Shown: positions 1 to 9,839, counted from the stretch's first letter. The stretch is DNA of 64,000 nucleotides from Xestospongia muta (GCA_963693285.1 OY848919.1:3167827-3231826), one strand, 5' to 3'. Notes: generated by a model from the sequence alone, not told the origin. Made by a program: numbers and translations.

Positions 1-364
1 TATTCTGCTACTAGTTAAGTTGGCTACTTGTGTGGACAGACTAACTCTGCTGCCCAAAGCCTCTTATTTATAAGATATTACAACTGAAAATAACATAATA
101 GTGACATAATAATGATGTACTACACTCAGCAATCTAAGAATAACAAATATAGTTATTAGTCCAGGTGACTCTGTCACACTACCAAGCTGTTACGTGTTAG
201 TAGCGTAGCAATACTCGAGTTGAGTTTTCTAAATAAATATAATCGATAATATATTCATTTCAAAGTGGTTACTAAGTGTATTTATACGTTACTACTTCAA
301 AAATCAAAATAGTAAATCATTCCTTTTATAGGGAGCCTCTGGATCAGGTCACATGGCTTAGAGC
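1..364. other. AT-rich flank, no gene seen
   Basis: I see no convincing open frame, RNA gene or similarity to the paralogue array here. It is ordinary AT-rich spacer that ends at the first copy of a 15-bp direct repeat. Confidence 0.5.
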
Positions 365-583
365 AGGAATTAATTTGATAAGAAAGAGACCTGGGTGCTT
401 GGGTAAGTTTATAGTAATGTTCATTTTTTTGATCTTTCACCAAACAAAATAATTTTCTTTGCCAAACGTTTCAACAGTTAGTTCAATTGTCATCATCAGT
501 GGCTACATAATAATAATTGCATGAATGAAAAACAGTCCTATTTATACCCTACAAAAAATGAACATTATAGGAATTAATTTGAT
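365..583. mobile_element. Short insertion flanked by a 15-bp direct repeat
   Basis: The 15-mer AGGAATTAATTTGAT occurs at 365-379 and again at 569-583, bracketing about 189 bp that looks like a small non-autonomous insertion with its target-site duplication. Inside, TAATGTTCATTTTTT near 415 is inverted as AAAAAATGAACATTA near 554, so the ends could pair. The minus strand carries CTGATGATGACAATTGAAC followed by GAAACG. Segments of this kind are, from memory, common in dispersed invertebrate repeats. No coding capacity is seen. The family is unknown. Confidence 0.4.
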
Positions 584-779
584 TGGTCAATCACCAAGTG
601 ATCCTTCTAAGTGATCCTCTAGCTATAGGTAAGAAAATAATTTGTACAGGTAAGTGTACAATAATCTACATGCTAATTAATTCAGTCCAGCAGGTGTATG
701 TATTTCAATTCGAGGCCTCATCATCAATCAGCTGACCGCTATGTAAATCGTCAGCACACGTAACAGTAGCATTAATTAC

Positions 780-1166
780 ATGTTAGCATAACTCAATAAG
801 ATTTGATAACTAATACTTGTTGTCCAGTAACTAACACTATATGATAGAACACAACTATGTACAGACAAAAACATCAGTATATGTACAAATGTGATATCAA
901 ATACTCCTACCTGGTATACATACTGATTAAGTTCCAATTAGGACACAGTATAGTGCAGTATAGTGCTATAGTTAATCATGATGTAAAAATTTAAGATGTT
1001 TATGACTTCCTTTAATAGTTTCTGTCTTTGTACATATTAAAAGACATATATACGTAAGATTGAGTAAAAGATGTTAAACAGTAAAACAATATTTGTTGCT
1101 ATTTTATAATGAATATAATAGTAACCATTTACATATCAGTGTAAGTACTAACATATGTCACTTCAT
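780..1166 (-). pseudogene. Mini-relic: paralogue signal peptide joined to C-terminal helices
   Basis: On the minus strand an ATGAAGTGA start and shortened signal-peptide sequence (1120-1166) are followed, after only about 100 bp, by sequence matching the last two hydrophobic segments of the array genes (about 800-1000). That part includes the stretch encoding VFYHIVLVTGQQ in intact paralogues. The whole ectodomain and most helices are missing, and stops and frameshifts are frequent. The same deletion derivative recurs at 8690-9061 and 23800-24183, with its 5' part also at 16850-16948, so it was duplicated with its surroundings. Not functional. Confidence 0.6.
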
Positions 1167-1189
1167 ATTGTGTCTGTGAACACAAGTTC

Positions 1190-1500
1190 CACTTAATCTA
1201 CAAAAGGAACTTGAAACTCTAAACTTCTATTTGTTTACTTTCACTTGCCACACACAATAACATTATTTTATTTATACTAATTAATACTTTGGTTTTGTAA
1301 AATATAGAATATGTTACCTAAACAATAAATACCAAAGGACAATTTTAGATCAAGTTTTCAAGTAAAAGCGACTGATTTTCTTAATTTAAAAGTATTGAAC
1401 AACATTGATATAACCAATTAAATGAGCTTTTGGTTCAGTAACTAGAACTATATTATACAGAGAAAGAGAACATTAGTATTGAGTAGGATTGAACAGTCAA
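1190..1500 (-). pseudogene. Upstream-flank remnant and C-terminal paralogue scrap
   Basis: 1195-1345 resembles the 5' flank that precedes the mini-relics near 9100 and 24200. Bases 1390-1490 resemble, on the minus strand, the end of the last membrane segment and start of the cytoplasmic tail (AACATTGATATAACC-like, then a CAGTAACTAG-like stretch). No frame is open across it. Heavily decayed. Confidence 0.4.
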
Positions 1501-1554
1501 TCACAAGGAAAGCATCAAAGGGAAGAATGATGGATGGTCTTGATAAGTTCTACT

Positions 1555-2090
1555 TGTGTTCCTGAAAAAAGAGCAAAACATATTATTGTTTATACTATAC
1601 AACATTTTTACTGATTTATTTGTATATACAAAGATTATGTAACAATGTAAAGGAGAATGATTATAATTTCTTTGACATACAAGCACAATCAATTTCAAAA
1701 AATGTAAAACTTTTCTCATGTTTTATAAATTAAGAGCTTTATATATGAATGGTATTTACAAATATACAGAGTTTTGCAAAACAGTTATTAACATAGAGGT
1801 ATCTGTATTCATATCTTTAGGACAATCACATGTCACAAGCTTCACTTTCATTATGTCATATTTTATGAATGAACCAACTCAGTTGATGTGAAGTGTACTA
1901 AATTGTGACATGGTTTCCTGTCTCTCTCAACAAACTACTACATTTTGAATTCATTTTATTTGATACATTTTAACTTAACAACAAACTAAGTAGCTTTAAA
2001 CACAAGGTTAAAATACAAAAATTATTAAGTGATCATTAAAGTATTCAAGTTATATATATGCTACACACACTTTTATAAGTATCAAACTAA
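1555..2090. repeat. Recurrent 3'-flank module, copy 1
   Basis: About 450-500 bp resembling the segments at 10285-10640, 12110-12600, 25305-25800, 29845-30330 and 34505-34985. Landmarks are the AAACATATTATTGTTTATAC block, a TTTACAAATATACAGAGTTT block, a GAGGTATCTGTATTCATA block and a CAGTTGATGTGAAGTGTACT block, in that order. In every copy the module lies directly 3' of a paralogue or paralogue relic. It holds no sustained frame. It could include 3' UTR or transcription-end sequence, or simply mark the duplicated unit. Confidence 0.6.
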
Positions 2091-2099
2091 TATGAAATT

Positions 2100-2425
2100 A
2101 AGTAGGAGGAGTCAATTGTTACAGAGTTACCGAGTTATAGCTTCATAACTTAGTCAAAGATATTTTCTTATCTTGTTAAAGTTTATTAGTAAATGACCAG
2201 TTATTAGAAAGATATCCACAATCACTGATGTTACAATCATTAACACAAAATGGTCACCCACTCCATATGTAACACTGCCATCATTGTACCAAACATTTAT
2301 TGATTCATTCATAGTACTGTTGTGTAATTGGACAGGTGTGAAGACATCAATAATTGTTGGCAGTAATTTTGAAAAGGACAGGTGTACAAAAGTAACCAGT
2401 ACTTTAACTAGAGCAACTAGTTTGC
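2100..2425 (-). pseudogene. Paralogue fragment, helix 5 to helix 7 region
   Basis: The minus strand matches array genes from the VTVVHLSF helix through the LYN..MN..INVWYNDGSV loop, the MIVTSVIVGIF helix and the start of the IREYLRPIYEAI segment. Small deletions, such as loss of the end of the IPYMLIILTGR segment, and frameshifts destroy the frame. It sits just 5' (relative to its own strand) of module copy 1, as an intact gene would. Confidence 0.7.
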
Positions 2426-2569
2426 TTAGGTTTTTATAATCAATGATAGAGAATATTTACACAAAGATAGTTTACTTTAACTTACTATCAAACTATTATT
2501 GTAGGAACATCGTTAGTGTAATTGGACCAATGCAAAAGCATTTGAAATTACTCTTAGTATTTTTTTTAA

Positions 2570-2790
2570 TCAGTTATACAACTGATAAATTGGATTGAAG
2601 AATGAGCTGTTCTATTACAAAACCTTAGAGAAAAGTGTCTGAGAATAATAATTATTGTCGGGAAATAGTGTTGAAAGACTAAACTAGGACCATCTTCCCA
2701 CAACTCTATCATCTTATCATAAATGAACTAACATTCAAATTCATAACAATAATAGAAAACAGTGCTATTTTCATACAATATCTTGTAGGC
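2570..2790 (-). pseudogene. Paralogue fragment, helices 3-4
   Basis: The minus strand resembles the segment containing GFPLCFYNGMNELWKAG, here damaged (the NGM and WKAG codons are altered), and the following LLFPLYLL helix. It lies between two other fragments of the same domain, so the region holds several stacked, separately decayed copies. Bases 2430-2570 resemble sequence found near 11030-11150 and 50260-50330, part of an upstream flank. Confidence 0.5.
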
Positions 2791-3560
2791 CAAGGACACT
2801 AACTAATATTAAAATTGTTGAATAAATTAGAATTATTAACATGTAAGGTATTAGAATGATACCAACTATCACTGATGTTACTATCATTAACAGAAAATGG
2901 TCATCTTCTCCATTTATAATGCTGCCACCATTGTACCAAACATTTATTGGTTCATTCATAGTACTGTTGTATAATTGGACAGGTGTGAAAAAAACATCAG
3001 AGAGTGCTAGTAATAATTTGTGAAGGAGAGATGTACAACAATAACCAGTACTTGAACTGAGAAATTAGCTATTTTGTTAGAAAGTCTTAGAGAAAACTGA
3101 CTAAGGATAATGATTACAACAACTATTGTCAAAAAATAAAGTGGAAATAGTAAACTGAAACCAGCTTTCCATAACTCATTCATTCCATTGTAAAAACATA
3201 GAGGAAAGCCAAGATTCAGATTCATAATAGAAACTACAAACAGTGCTACTTTCATACTATCCTTATAACCCAAACACATTGACTAACATTAATAGACAGA
3301 ACATCATATAACCCAGGATAAAACACCTGGACATAGAATATAACTCCATTGAGTGCACCAGTCATTAATGTAAATCTGAGAGCATATACAGATAAAAAAA
3401 GGGAACCAGCTACCGCATAGAGGACTAGTGTCTACAATTACTAGTTACTACTATATTGTCTACATTCTGGAGAAACAGTTTCTAACTATATGGTAATAAT
3501 GGACTAACTGCAGTTATCTATGGTATCATTGATAGCAATAGAAAATAGAAATAACATGAC
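2771..3560 (-). pseudogene. Paralogue fragment, Ig-like scrap to helix 6
   Basis: This is the best preserved relic of the left region. Open stretches at 3007-3279 and 2771-2959 still encode SMKVALFVVSIMNLNLGF, FYNGMNELWKAG and SVQVLVIVVHLSF, then MNEPINVWYNGGS and LLMIVTSVIVG. Around 3290-3450 the GTLNG..FY and LWTL helices are recognisable but frame-shifted, and 3500-3555 recalls the Ig-like FSIAAINAVG segment. The cysteine-rich domain between them is largely deleted. It is a pseudogene of the array family and closest by eye to ordinary members, not to gene 9. Confidence 0.75.
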
Positions 3561-3719
3561 TACTTGATATACTAAAGTATACAAACAAATCTGCCAAAGC
3601 TTTTAACAGCTTACTAACATCAACTATACTTAATTGGTATTACATCAACTTAAACAGTCACAAGCACAAATATTATGTGAAATATTATAGAGAAAAATAT
3701 AAATTAGTAGAACATATTC

Positions 3720-4150
3720 TTATATCCTGTTCAATTGGATTAGAATAATTGATATATAAGGTTTAAGTTTGGACGATACCAACTATCACTGATATTAGTA
3801 TCATTAACAGTAAGTGTTCACTATGTTCATTGATCTAAACTATTACAGGGACATCTTTAGTTTTATTGTATAATTGTACTAAAAAAGCATCAAGAGATTG
3901 CCTGTACTAATTTCACAAAAGAAAGATGTACAACAGATTAATTGATTGGATTAAAGAATAAGCTGTTCTTTTGGAAAGCCTTAGAGAAAAAGATTTGAGG
4001 ATAAAGAGGACAACTATTGTCAGGAGATAGACTTGAAAGACTAAACTGAGACCATTTTAACACAACTTTGCCATCTCACTGTAAAAACTAAATAGGAAAA
4101 GACTCAGAATCATAATGAAAATTAACTACTTTCATAACTTCCATACCTTG
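3720..4150 (-). pseudogene. Strongly decayed paralogue fragment, helices 3-6
   Basis: The minus strand keeps scattered similarity to the helix 3-4 block (near 4030-4150), the VTVVHLSF block (near 3900-3960) and the MIVTSVIVG helix (near 3770-3800), separated by stops and deletions. It is older-looking than the neighbouring relic. Confidence 0.45.
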
Positions 4151-4224
4151 TAACCTGAGAACATAGGACTACCAGAACCTCATATATAACCCAATGCAAT
4201 AAATACTGATTAGTTTGTACAAAT

Positions 4225-4530
4225 ATATTGACTTTTCTTTTTATTTTATTTTCGTGCCTTTGTAATAAACAGGATATAATAGACCAGTACAATAAATAAA
4301 GTCGTAAAGAACAAGAGGATAGTTGTTCTACTGTAAACTGTTACCTCAAAATGTCCATGGTACCATGTTGTTATGTAGATAAACGCAAAGTTGAAAAGAA
4401 GCTAACAGTTTAACAGGATAATAAAGTTACTCTTGTAAATCCGAACATAGCCTGACCAATTATAAAAAAAGAACAGTATTATTGAAAAAGACAAAAAAAC
4501 ATAGATAAATGTAATATAAAAGTTAATTGT
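4225..4530 (-). pseudogene. Relic of the gene-9-type C-terminal domain
   Basis: Read on the minus strand this matches the divergent last third of gene 9, not the ordinary array C-terminus. It gives IIGQAMF, then after a frameshift KSNFI.LLNC.LLFN.AFIYITTWY, a GH.EVTVYS loop, and a final helix ending in LVYYILFIT. Premature stops and at least one frameshift are present. It shows that the gene-9-type C-terminus existed in more than one locus of the array. Confidence 0.7.
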
Positions 4531-4622
4531 GTAACATTGTAAGTATTGTTGTACCTAACTTAGTACTGAAAATAATAACAAACAAACAAATACAAAACAA
4601 TAATGGAGAGTTAATATGATAA

Positions 4623-7600
4623 TTATGGACTTAGTAGTGGTTCACGATATTCAGAATAATTATCGTCAAAAAATGAGGAGACGAGTTCTCCTCTGAAATG
4701 TCTAGGATGAGTCGCTGGATGTGAAATTTTGAAATGTTGCGTCATTTTTTTCATTAATTTTTTAACACCATTGATGTAACCTATAAAACGAGCTTGTTGT
4801 CCAGTAACTAACACTATATGATAGAACACAACTACAAAGAAAGTAAAGATCAATACATGTATTAATGTAGCATCAAGCATTCCTATAGTGCAATAGTGCT
4901 TTTTTTTTCCAATGAAGTACCAGTTAGTACACAGTATAGTACCATAGTTGATCATGACAGTAAGATCCAAGATATTTATGAACTTGTTTTTAAATGGCTT
5001 TAGATAAGCTTGAACAGTTACAAATAACAAATAAATTGGAAGACCAATGGAAAAAGAAGATAAAAAGTTGTTTCTGCTTCTTCCTCGATATATGGTGTAA
5101 AAAATATACATGGCTATCAGTAGAAGTTGTCTAGCAGTAAACCAATATTGTTTGTTGTATTTATAAGGAGCATGGATAGCTTCATAAATTGGTCGAAGAT
5201 ATTCTCTTATCTTGTTAGATTTCATTAGTAGACGACCAGTTAGAATTATTAACATGTAAGGTATTAGAAAAATACCAACTATCAATGATACTACTATCAT
5301 TAACACCAAATGGTCACCCACTCCGTATATGACACTGCCACCATTGAACCATACATTTAGTGACCCATTTAAATTACTACTGTACAATTGGACAGGTGTG
5401 AAGACATCAAAGATTGCTAGTAGTAATTTTGAGAAGGACAGGTGTACAACAGTAACCAATACTTGAACTGAGGAGTGAGCTATTCTGTTTGAAATCCTTA
5501 GAAAAAAACGACTGAGGATAACGAGGACAACAACTATTATCAGGAGATAGAGCGGGAACAATAAACTGACACCAGCTTTCCATAACTCATTCATTCCATT
5601 GTAAAAACATAGAGGAAAACCAAGATCCAGATTCATCATAGAAATTAAAAACAATGCTACTTTCATGCTATACCTTATAACCCAATTACATTGTCTTGTA
5701 TTTATAGACAGAACATCAAATAAGCCAGCATTAGCCACCTGAGCATAGAATATAATTCCATTGATTGTACCAGTGGTTAAAATAAGTTTGAGAGTGTATA
5801 ATAAGTAAATGAGGAGGGGACCAGCTGCTGCATAGAAGACTAGAGTCCACAACCACCAGTTACTACATTGTCTACATTCTGTAGAACCAAACACAACACT
5901 GTAGTTTGTTGAACAACTGCCACATAAAATGCCTTCTCTGTTATAAAGACACAATGATGAATTCGCTGAAAAGTCATTAGTAGTTAGTAAAAATGAATTA
6001 TTGTTGAAACGAAAAGCACTAAGGGTAGGATCTCCATTGCAGTATCCATGATGGCAATTTTCTGAGTAAAGAAAGATGAATGGTTTTTTATTTCTAACAC
6101 CAACCCATGAAGTAAAAGTTGGTCTGTTAAATGTTTTAGTATTGATACTACAGTTAGGATTATAGCCATCGAAATCTAATGACAATAAAAGATGTGAACA
6201 GATACATGATCCAGTTAGTGAGTTCAATTCAAAGCCAGGTGGACAAGATTTTAAAGTGATGTCAACAACTGTTATATTAGCAATATTGGGAACAGTGAAT
6301 AGTAGAGCACCATATTTGGGTCTGTCCAATGTACTGTTATCATTGGCATGTATAGTTATATTAATGAGAGTACATTCATCAGTTTCTCTTATAACTTGTG
6401 TACTCTGTCTCTTCGACAAATACCAGTTGATATCTGATGTAAACCCAGTATCTGTATTCCTAACTACAGCTACAGAAACAATGGAGTAACTGTAATTACC
6501 GACAGCATTAATAGCAGCTATTGAAAATGTAACTTTCTCTCCAGGATAAGCATCATATGTATTGAGTATGCTAGATTTGTTTGTGTTACATATTGTCAAC
6601 TTTACTGGAGTAGTAGAAAGTTGAAAAGAAATGTTTGATAAAAAGATGATGTTATAAATTTCTGTTGCCTTTGTGGAATCAACCCAAGTATATTTGTTCA
6701 TGTAACAGTTATATAATTTTGATGAAAAGACAGAGTTACCAGTGACTGTTGCTTTATTGTTTTCAAATAACACTGCTATATCATCATATTGTGTAGTGTT
6801 AACTTGAAATGTACAATGTGTCTTGTCAAATGTACTGCTAAGATCATATATAGCTCCTCCACTAGATAGAGCTGTGTTATTTGTAAAGTTAGCTTGAAGT
6901 CCTTGAGTGAGATGAATGAAACTATCTCCTATTAACATAATAGCAGCTCCATTAATACTTGTATTGTTGTTAAAGACTATATGTCCCTCTAGAGTAATAT
7001 CAGATCGAATAGCCTCTATAACTGTACCAATGTTTATTGAAAATTTGCTGGGGTTTTGTAAGGATCCCTTTATTATGATACTGTTGATATCTGAAAATTT
7101 AAAGAGGCTGGCTGGTAAGAATGTTGTTGATACAATAATCCTTTTTGATAGTCCATTGTTGTATGCTTTTATAGATTCCAATACAAAAGATATGTTATTT
7201 CTCTCTGATGGATATGAAACTACAAATAAACAAGATCCAGATAACAGAGCATTGTTTTTGTTAAAAGTAACATTAGAAAATGTGAAACAGATAGGAATTT
7301 CTTTAACATCAATTGCGGCAATATAAACAACACCTTCTTGTTTATCTTTAAAAATACCTCCAAATTTAAATGTAAAATGTACATCAATTACTTGAAGAGG
7401 TTGGTATATTTCATTAGTAGATGATCTGGAAAGTTTATCAAACAATAATACAAGACCACTACCATGACATTTTTGATCACTGCCGTTTGAGTCAAATGTT
7501 GAATTCTTAATAACAGTCTGTGAGTGTGTTTTTGTTTCCAAATGTAATAACAGCATTGCTCCTACGTTATTTGCAAAAGTACATTGAGATATATCAACTT

Positions 7601-8453
7601 GAACATTGGTGTTTGTTCCAATGTAAAATATTGTAAGTCCTGCAGCATTGATGACTGGTTTCTTAGAATCTTCGTTTATAAAAGAATTGAAGAGATCTGT
7701 AATACATGAATATCCTGAGTAAGCTATATAGTCAAAATTGTATGAAAAAGTAGAATGTGTAATTATTAACTTAAATTGGTTTGTATAAGAGAGTGTTTTG
7801 AGTGAATCTTGATACATTAACAGCACTCCACTACCAACACTGTACCCATTTTTGTACTGTGCTACCCTTTCAACACCTTGTGAAGCAGTTATTTTAATAG
7901 TATCCAAAGTACCATTAGGTAAGTTAACGGCTACAATAGCAAACCCATAGTATTGGGATATTCTCACATCTCTCATAACAAGATAACTGATCTCAGTGAA
8001 CACCAGTACAGCAGCATGATATTGTGTGAAGTAGACAAGAGAACTGGTAGAGTTGATAATGTCAAGTTGTTCCTTTTCAAGAGTAGCAAGGTTAGCACCA
8101 CAACCAAGAAATGTCACTCTCTTTAAAGTCAGATTACTACTTCCAGTAAAAGCAAATCCAATAATTGGATGGGTAGTGTTGACATAAGTAGAAGAGATAC
8201 ATTGAATTGTAGCCATTGAGTGGTTACCCTGTATGTTAAGTGAGTAGTTGGTATTAATGGTACACCAACTCCCATTACCACTAATATTGTAGACAGTATC
8301 CAGGAGGAGAAGAGTAGTGTCACCAGTGTAAATATAGTGATGACACAAGTATAACTGGAGGAGATGATCTTGTGAAGTAATATTTATTACCTTATTACAT
8401 TTACTACATATCAGTAGTAAGTGAAAGAGGAATAACAATATAAGCCACTTCAT
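4623..8453 (-). CDS. Beta-helix multi-pass membrane protein, paralogue 1
   Basis: 1276 codons, one uninterrupted frame, start ATG in the conserved MKW context. Residues 1-19 form a signal peptide (MKWLILLFLFHLLLICSKC). About 20-600 is a repetitive beta-strand domain rich in N-glycosylation sequons that I read as a right-handed parallel beta-helix, with INGAAIML near 500 and SSGGAIYDL near 532. A short Ig-like beta segment follows (about 630-690). A cysteine-rich domain starts at CPPGFEL (about 737) and ends at CRQCSNWWLW. From about 864 there are nine or ten hydrophobic segments, then a tail ending SSFFDDNYSEYREPLLSP. Function unknown; plausibly a surface receptor or channel-like protein. Compared with gene 3 it lacks the GSIA residues before GAMLLLHL and about five residues between CST and NYSVVFG, so two small in-frame deletions separate otherwise close sisters. 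Confidence 0.88.
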   Translation of the reverse strand: MKWLILLFLFHLLLICSKCNKVINITSQDHLLQLYLCHHYIYTGDTTLLLLDTVYNISGNGSWCTINTNYSLNIQGNHSMATIQCISSTYVNTTHPIIGFAFTGSSNLTLKRVTFLGCGANLATLEKEQLDIINSTSSLVYFTQYHAAVLVFTEISYLVMRDVRISQYYGFAIVAVNLPNGTLDTIKITASQGVERVAQYKNGYSVGSGVLLMYQDSLKTLSYTNQFKLIITHSTFSYNFDYIAYSGYSCITDLFNSFINEDSKKPVINAAGLTIFYIGTNTNVQVDISQCTFANNVGAMLLLHLETKTHSQTVIKNSTFDSNGSDQKCHGSGLVLLFDKLSRSSTNEIYQPLQVIDVHFTFKFGGIFKDKQEGVVYIAAIDVKEIPICFTFSNVTFNKNNALLSGSCLFVVSYPSERNNISFVLESIKAYNNGLSKRIIVSTTFLPASLFKFSDINSIIIKGSLQNPSKFSINIGTVIEAIRSDITLEGHIVFNNNTSINGAAIMLIGDSFIHLTQGLQANFTNNTALSSGGAIYDLSSTFDKTHCTFQVNTTQYDDIAVLFENNKATVTGNSVFSSKLYNCYMNKYTWVDSTKATEIYNIIFLSNISFQLSTTPVKLTICNTNKSSILNTYDAYPGEKVTFSIAAINAVGNYSYSIVSVAVVRNTDTGFTSDINWYLSKRQSTQVIRETDECTLINITIHANDNSTLDRPKYGALLFTVPNIANITVVDITLKSCPPGFELNSLTGSCICSHLLLSLDFDGYNPNCSINTKTFNRPTFTSWVGVRNKKPFIFLYSENCHHGYCNGDPTLSAFRFNNNSFLLTTNDFSANSSLCLYNREGILCGSCSTNYSVVFGSTECRQCSNWWLWTLVFYAAAGPLLIYLLYTLKLILTTGTINGIIFYAQVANAGLFDVLSINTRQCNWVIRYSMKVALFLISMMNLDLGFPLCFYNGMNELWKAGVSLLFPLYLLIIVVVLVILSRFFLRISNRIAHSSVQVLVTVVHLSFSKLLLAIFDVFTPVQLYSSNLNGSLNVWFNGGSVIYGVGDHLVLMIVVSLIVGIFLIPYMLIILTGRLLMKSNKIREYLRPIYEAIHAPYKYNKQYWFTARQLLLIAMYIFYTIYRGRSRNNFLSSFSIGLPIYLLFVTVQAYLKPFKNKFINILDLTVMINYGTILCTNWYFIGKKKHYCTIGMLDATLIHVLIFTFFVVVFYHIVLVTGQQARFIGYINGVKKLMKKMTQHFKISHPATHPRHFRGELVSSFFDDNYSEYREPLLSP

Positions 8454-8689
8454 GTTGCTAGGATCTAGTCTACTCTATTTACAAAAGGCAACTTTATACT
8501 TTGATCTTCTACTTAATTAAACTTTTGTTTTCATTGTTTAATGCTAAACTACTTGTTAAATATCAAGGGAAATCATTAGAAATATTTTGAAAACAAATTT
8601 GTGATTGCAAAACTTGTCCATTTTACACTTTCGGTAAAGTGTCTGTTTACAATTGAGCTGTTATTAAGATACTAATATTGTTGATATGT
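8454..8689. promoter_or_regulatory. Upstream flank shared by genes 1 and 3
   Basis: The sequence immediately 5' of gene 1 (minus strand) matches that 5' of gene 3 at 23568-23800 almost base for base at first (GTTGCTAGGATCTAGTCTAC, then ACTCTATTTACAAAAGGCAA). It presumably contains the promoter and 5' UTR, but I see no certain core motif. The match shows that gene and promoter were duplicated together. Confidence 0.4.
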
Positions 8690-9061
8690 AGCATTAATTA
8701 CATTTTACCATAACTCAATTAGATTTGATAACTAATACTTGTTGTCCAGTAACTAACACTATATGATAGAACACAACTATGTACAGACAAAAGCATAAGT
8801 ATATATACAATTGTGGATCATATATTACTACTTGATATCGATATTGACTAAGTTCCATTAGTACATATACAGTATAGTGCTATAGTTAATCATGATGTAA
8901 AGATCCAAGATGTTTATGACTTTCTTTAACAGTTTCTGCCTTGATATATGTTAAAAACGTAAAAGATATTAAACAGTAAACCAGTAATTGATGTTATTTT
9001 ATAATGAACACAATATTAACCATTTACATATCAGTGTAAGTACTAACATATGTCACTTCAT
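8690..9061 (-). pseudogene. Mini-relic copy 2 (signal peptide joined to C-terminal helices)
   Basis: Same construction as 780-1166: degenerate start ATG at 9059-9061 and short signal-peptide scrap, then a jump to the C-terminal helix sequence (TTGTTGTCCAGTAACTAACA region at about 8739). Broken by stops. Its position upstream of gene 1 mirrors 23800-24183 upstream of gene 3. Confidence 0.6.
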
Positions 9062-9198
9062 ATTGTGTCAGTAAATACAAGATCTACTTGATTTATAAAA
9101 GGAACTTGAAACTCTAAACTTCTATTTGTTTACTTTCACCTGTCACACAATATAACATTGTTTTATTTAATAGTTCGGTTTTATAAAATATAGAATAT

Positions 9199-9475
9199 GT
9201 TTTCCCAAACAATAAATAGCAAGAAAGACTATTAGATAAAGTTTTGAAAGTAAATGTGACTGTAAAACACAGATGTTTACAACTTCAGTGAACACATGTG
9301 ACCTGATTTGTAATAAGATAACACTTTTGGCAATATGTTTTCCCAAACAATAAATAGCAAGAGAGACTATTAGATAAAGTTTTGAAAGTAAATGTGACTG
9401 TAAAACACAGATGTTTACAACTTCAGTGAACACATGTGACCTGATTTGTAATAAGATAACACTTCTGGCAAAACA
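9199..9475. repeat. 138-bp tandem duplication
   Basis: Two near-identical units start at 9199 and 9337 (both GTTTTCCCAAACAATAAATA...) and differ at only a few positions. Because 138 is a multiple of three, a 112-codon minus-strand frame (9167-9505) stays open through both units and looks like an internal protein repeat. Its sequence is spacer-like and I do not call it a gene. The second unit runs directly into the inverted repeat at 9437. Confidence 0.75.
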
Positions 9476-9665
9476 TTTGTGACCAGATTTGTTAAAAGGA
9501 ACCACTGTTAAAACATCTCAAAAATAGTTTGTATACATACAGTTGCACACTCCACACATTACCATAAGGGTTACTGTTTTTGAGATGTTTTAACAGTGGT
9601 CCCTTTTCACAAATCTGGTCACAAACGTCTTGCCAGAAGTGGTACCTTATTTCAAATCAGGTCAT
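9437..9665. mobile_element. Hairpin-forming inverted repeat, MITE-like
   Basis: Left arm 9437-9524 (GACCTGATTTGTAATAAG...CACTGTTAAAACATCTCAAAA) is a near-perfect inverted copy of right arm 9577-9665 (TTTTGAGATGTTTTAACAGT...CAAATCAGGTC), with a loop of about 52 bp. The matching spacer near 24345-24365 passes from ATGTTTACAA straight to TATGATTAGATTTTGAG without it, so this is an insertion relative to that paralogous spacer. No transposase frame is present. It resembles a non-autonomous DNA element; the family is not identified. Confidence 0.6.
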
Positions 9666-9839
9666 ATATGATTAGATTTTGAGCTGTCATTAAGATACTA
9701 TAACACTGTTAATGCATAGATATACATGTTTGTCATCTCTAAGATTTGATGGCTAACACTTAAAAACTGTGTGCCTTCACTATGATTTTAATTTCAATAC
9801 ATCAATTTTTGTAATTTGTATATATACTCTTGCAACATG

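Noticed and set aside
430..520. Possible hammerhead ribozyme on the minus strand (CTGATGA ... GAAAC)
   Set aside because: The two conserved boxes are present, but the sequence between them does not make a proper stem II next to the boxes, and no matching cleavage-site stem was found.
6916..7326. A 136-codon plus-strand frame opposite gene 1, with shorter equivalents opposite other genes
   Set aside because: Antisense shadow of the beta-helix coding region; length varies freely between paralogues.
8129..8323. A roughly 64-codon minus-strand frame beginning MTLLFSSWILSTILVV that recurs inside most of the paralogues
   Set aside because: It lies in another phase of the conserved N-terminal coding sequence, so its conservation follows from the real gene. 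It has no independent start context or constraint that I can see.
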